Source: Phalacrocorax aristotelis (Eukaryota; Chordata; Aves; Suliformes; Phalacrocoracidae). Taken from it: 64,000 nucleotides of DNA. A program made the position numbers and the translations under genes. Where the stretch lies: NCBI RefSeq assembly GCF_949628215.1, contig NC_134279.1, positions 9,096,041 through 9,160,040 on the forward strand, in the 5' to 3' direction. The notes under the pieces were generated by a model that searched no databases, had not been told where the DNA came from, and saw nothing but the letters and a program-made list of their open reading frames with translations. Positions 62,135 to 64,000 of this stretch are shown here, piece after piece. Position 1 is the first letter of the stretch, and each line of letters begins with the position of its first letter.

Positions 62135-64000
62135 CTGGAAATGAGACTACACCACTTGAGAATAGTCTACTGACAGGGAACAGCCTGTTACTGGCTGCAT
62201 CACCTCCCCAGGGGCCAAACCTCTCAGAACCTGGAATCTGCTCCTCAGCCCCCATCCCTCTTTCACCCAGACATGCAGTCCCCTGGCACACATCCCTGCT
62301 CCTGCTCTGACCATACAATGCAGGTTTCATCCAAGTAAAGAGGAGCACACAGCAAGGTCTCCCCTCACAGTCTGTCTGCCCTCAGGGCACGGACAGAGCG
62401 CGAACAGCAGGACCTGGACTATTGGCACAGGCTGCTCACTGCAGCTACCCAGAGTCAGGACAACAGGAGTGCTTTCAAATCATCTGCAGGAATTTCCCAA
62501 AGGGAATCATACGTCTCTCATGTCATCAGATAGGATCTGATGGGCCAAAAGCATGTCTTCCCATCCTCAAACTACTCTGTGTTTTCTAAAATCTCTCCTT
62601 TATTTTATCTTTCTTATTAAAATGGGAAAAACCTGCCATTATTCAGGAACATTCTCTGGTTGAAACACAACTTGGCAAAGCTCGTGAAGGATAATGATTG
62701 ATGTTTCTGAACAATCACCTCTAAAAGTTATGAGCTCAGGATGTTAGTGAGACCAGGTATGTTTCCTATGCGAAATTTTAACAGGTTAACTTTTACCACT
62801 ACCAATAAAGTCAGAGGTTCAGATAAGGCTAATTCTAAGAAGAACTAACACTTCTGATTTCAAGATGTCCTCGGAATTTGTCCGACTCCTTGGCATAGCT
62901 GGAATCTATTAAATTTTTAAACCTGAAACCTCAGCTGATTCTAATTTATGAAGACTTCAGAAGTTTGGTATTTGTGCTTGCTTTGTATTTGGTTACTATC
63001 AGTATGAAGCAGTTGTTGACCCTCTTTGTCTGAAGCATATTTAAATTAGGAATATATTTTTTTAAAGTATCTCTCTATTACTTAGATGTATGAAGTAGAC
63101 ATGTATGGAGATAATCACAGTTCATGGAGCACAATTCTTACAATAAAATTTGTATTTTACTGTTTCATTTATCATTTCATATCTGATTCTGTTTTCTAAG
63201 AGAGTACTGTGAGACCAGGTAAGGACTGCAAAGGATGCCAAAAATCAGCAGTTCTTGCATAAATTAGGAGTACTTACTTATATCATAATGAACCGTTACA
63301 TTTGCAAAAACCTCACCCAAAAACACTAAAGAGCAAAATACCCTAAGTTACCCCTGACGTGCTACCTGTTAAAAAATAACTGATGTACTGCTACTGCCTG
63401 GTACTTGGAAGGAAGGCTTATTCTTGTCTTGACAGGTTGATTGGTTACATGTGCTTACCTATCTTCTCCCCACTCCAGGACAGTTCCCATTGTCCCAGGT
63501 CTGCATTTAGCAAAGCCAACAGTACTTCTGCCGCTGCTTTTAGGAAGACCCAAATTGAGCCTTTATATTTTAACATAACCAGATGATGTCTACTTAGCAT
63601 GAAATGCAGTTACTATCCAAGATCTTTACGTTCCAAGCAATTGCTTAGCATAATAAATTTTAAAGCCATTGGTTTTAAGTGTTTGGAAATCATCTGCTAG
63701 CAAGTTCACTACATTTATATTTTTGTTGTCTATGCAGAGCTAAGGAATCTCCATTTATGAAAGGCTCTATTCTACAAGCTTGTTAAAAGTTAATATCCAC
63801 CAATACACCACCTCTTTATTTCACTAGCTCTTTACAGTCATTTACCAAAGAAAATAAGTACCAGGTTTTTTAAGAGACAGAAACACTTTCTTACATAAGA
63901 CTCAATCTTTTTTCCTCTGAAACACTCACACAGGTGTGAGCCACAAGAAGCGATGTAAGTAGAAACGAGATCAACAACAAAAAAATGGATTTACTTTGAC
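62135..64000. other. Unique DNA, GC-richer first 300 bp, no gene seen
   Basis: The segment to about 62460 is GC-richer without a recognisable repeat or gene. The remainder is AT-rich with nothing recognised. Confidence 0.55.

Noticed and set aside
1..64000. CRISPR arrays, bacterial operons, phage or other undescribed mobile systems
   Set aside because: No regularly spaced repeats, no long dense genes and no ribosome-binding-site-led frames; the repeat content is that of a bird nuclear genome.

Overview
This 64 kb window looks like ordinary non-coding nuclear DNA from a bird. Base composition is AT-rich and CpG-poor by eye, open frames are short, and no complete gene, rRNA or tRNA is recognisable. 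The bird assignment rests on the interspersed repeats. There are three 3'-end fragments of CR1 LINEs, the dominant avian retroposon. There is also one complete solo LTR of the avian ERVL type with a 5 bp target-site duplication. I saw no mammalian SINE or LINE families. The species cannot be told from the sequence.

Layout. Positions 1-6.1 kb are mostly unique sequence with several splice-flanked open stretches (minus strand at 39-255, 4067-4247 and 4963-5050; plus strand at 2172-2242). A plus-strand CR1 tail lies at 6115-6460. A small CpG-dense spot with an ATG directly before a GTGAGT lies at 8641-8690. An old minus-strand CR1 remnant lies at about 9670-9775. The solo LTR occupies 16402-17030 on the minus strand, shortly after an A/C-only low-complexity tract. 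From 17 to 43 kb I see unique AT-rich DNA with simple tracts (G15 at 18543, G-runs at 30312), two 49 bp exon-like stretches at 23.1 and 24.8 kb, and a run of plus-strand open frames at 26.5-27.6 kb. A third CR1 tail lies at 43630-43701 and a 25-G homopolymer at 45173-45197. A small GC-rich palindromic patch lies at 49.5 kb, a plus-strand open-frame cluster at 51.1-52.3 kb, and a perfect 10 bp inverted repeat at 57161-57184. The most exon-like stretch in the window lies at 58008-58181 on the minus strand. The rest is unremarkable.

How to read it. The window is most likely intronic or intergenic. Candidate exons are listed because they combine an acceptor, a donor or stop, and an open frame. 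A window this size is expected to contain a number of such pseudo-exons by chance, adjacent candidates mostly do not share a reading phase, and none matches a protein I recognise. All of them are low-confidence. I found no CRISPR array, operon, viral gene or new defence or mobile system, and I do not claim one.
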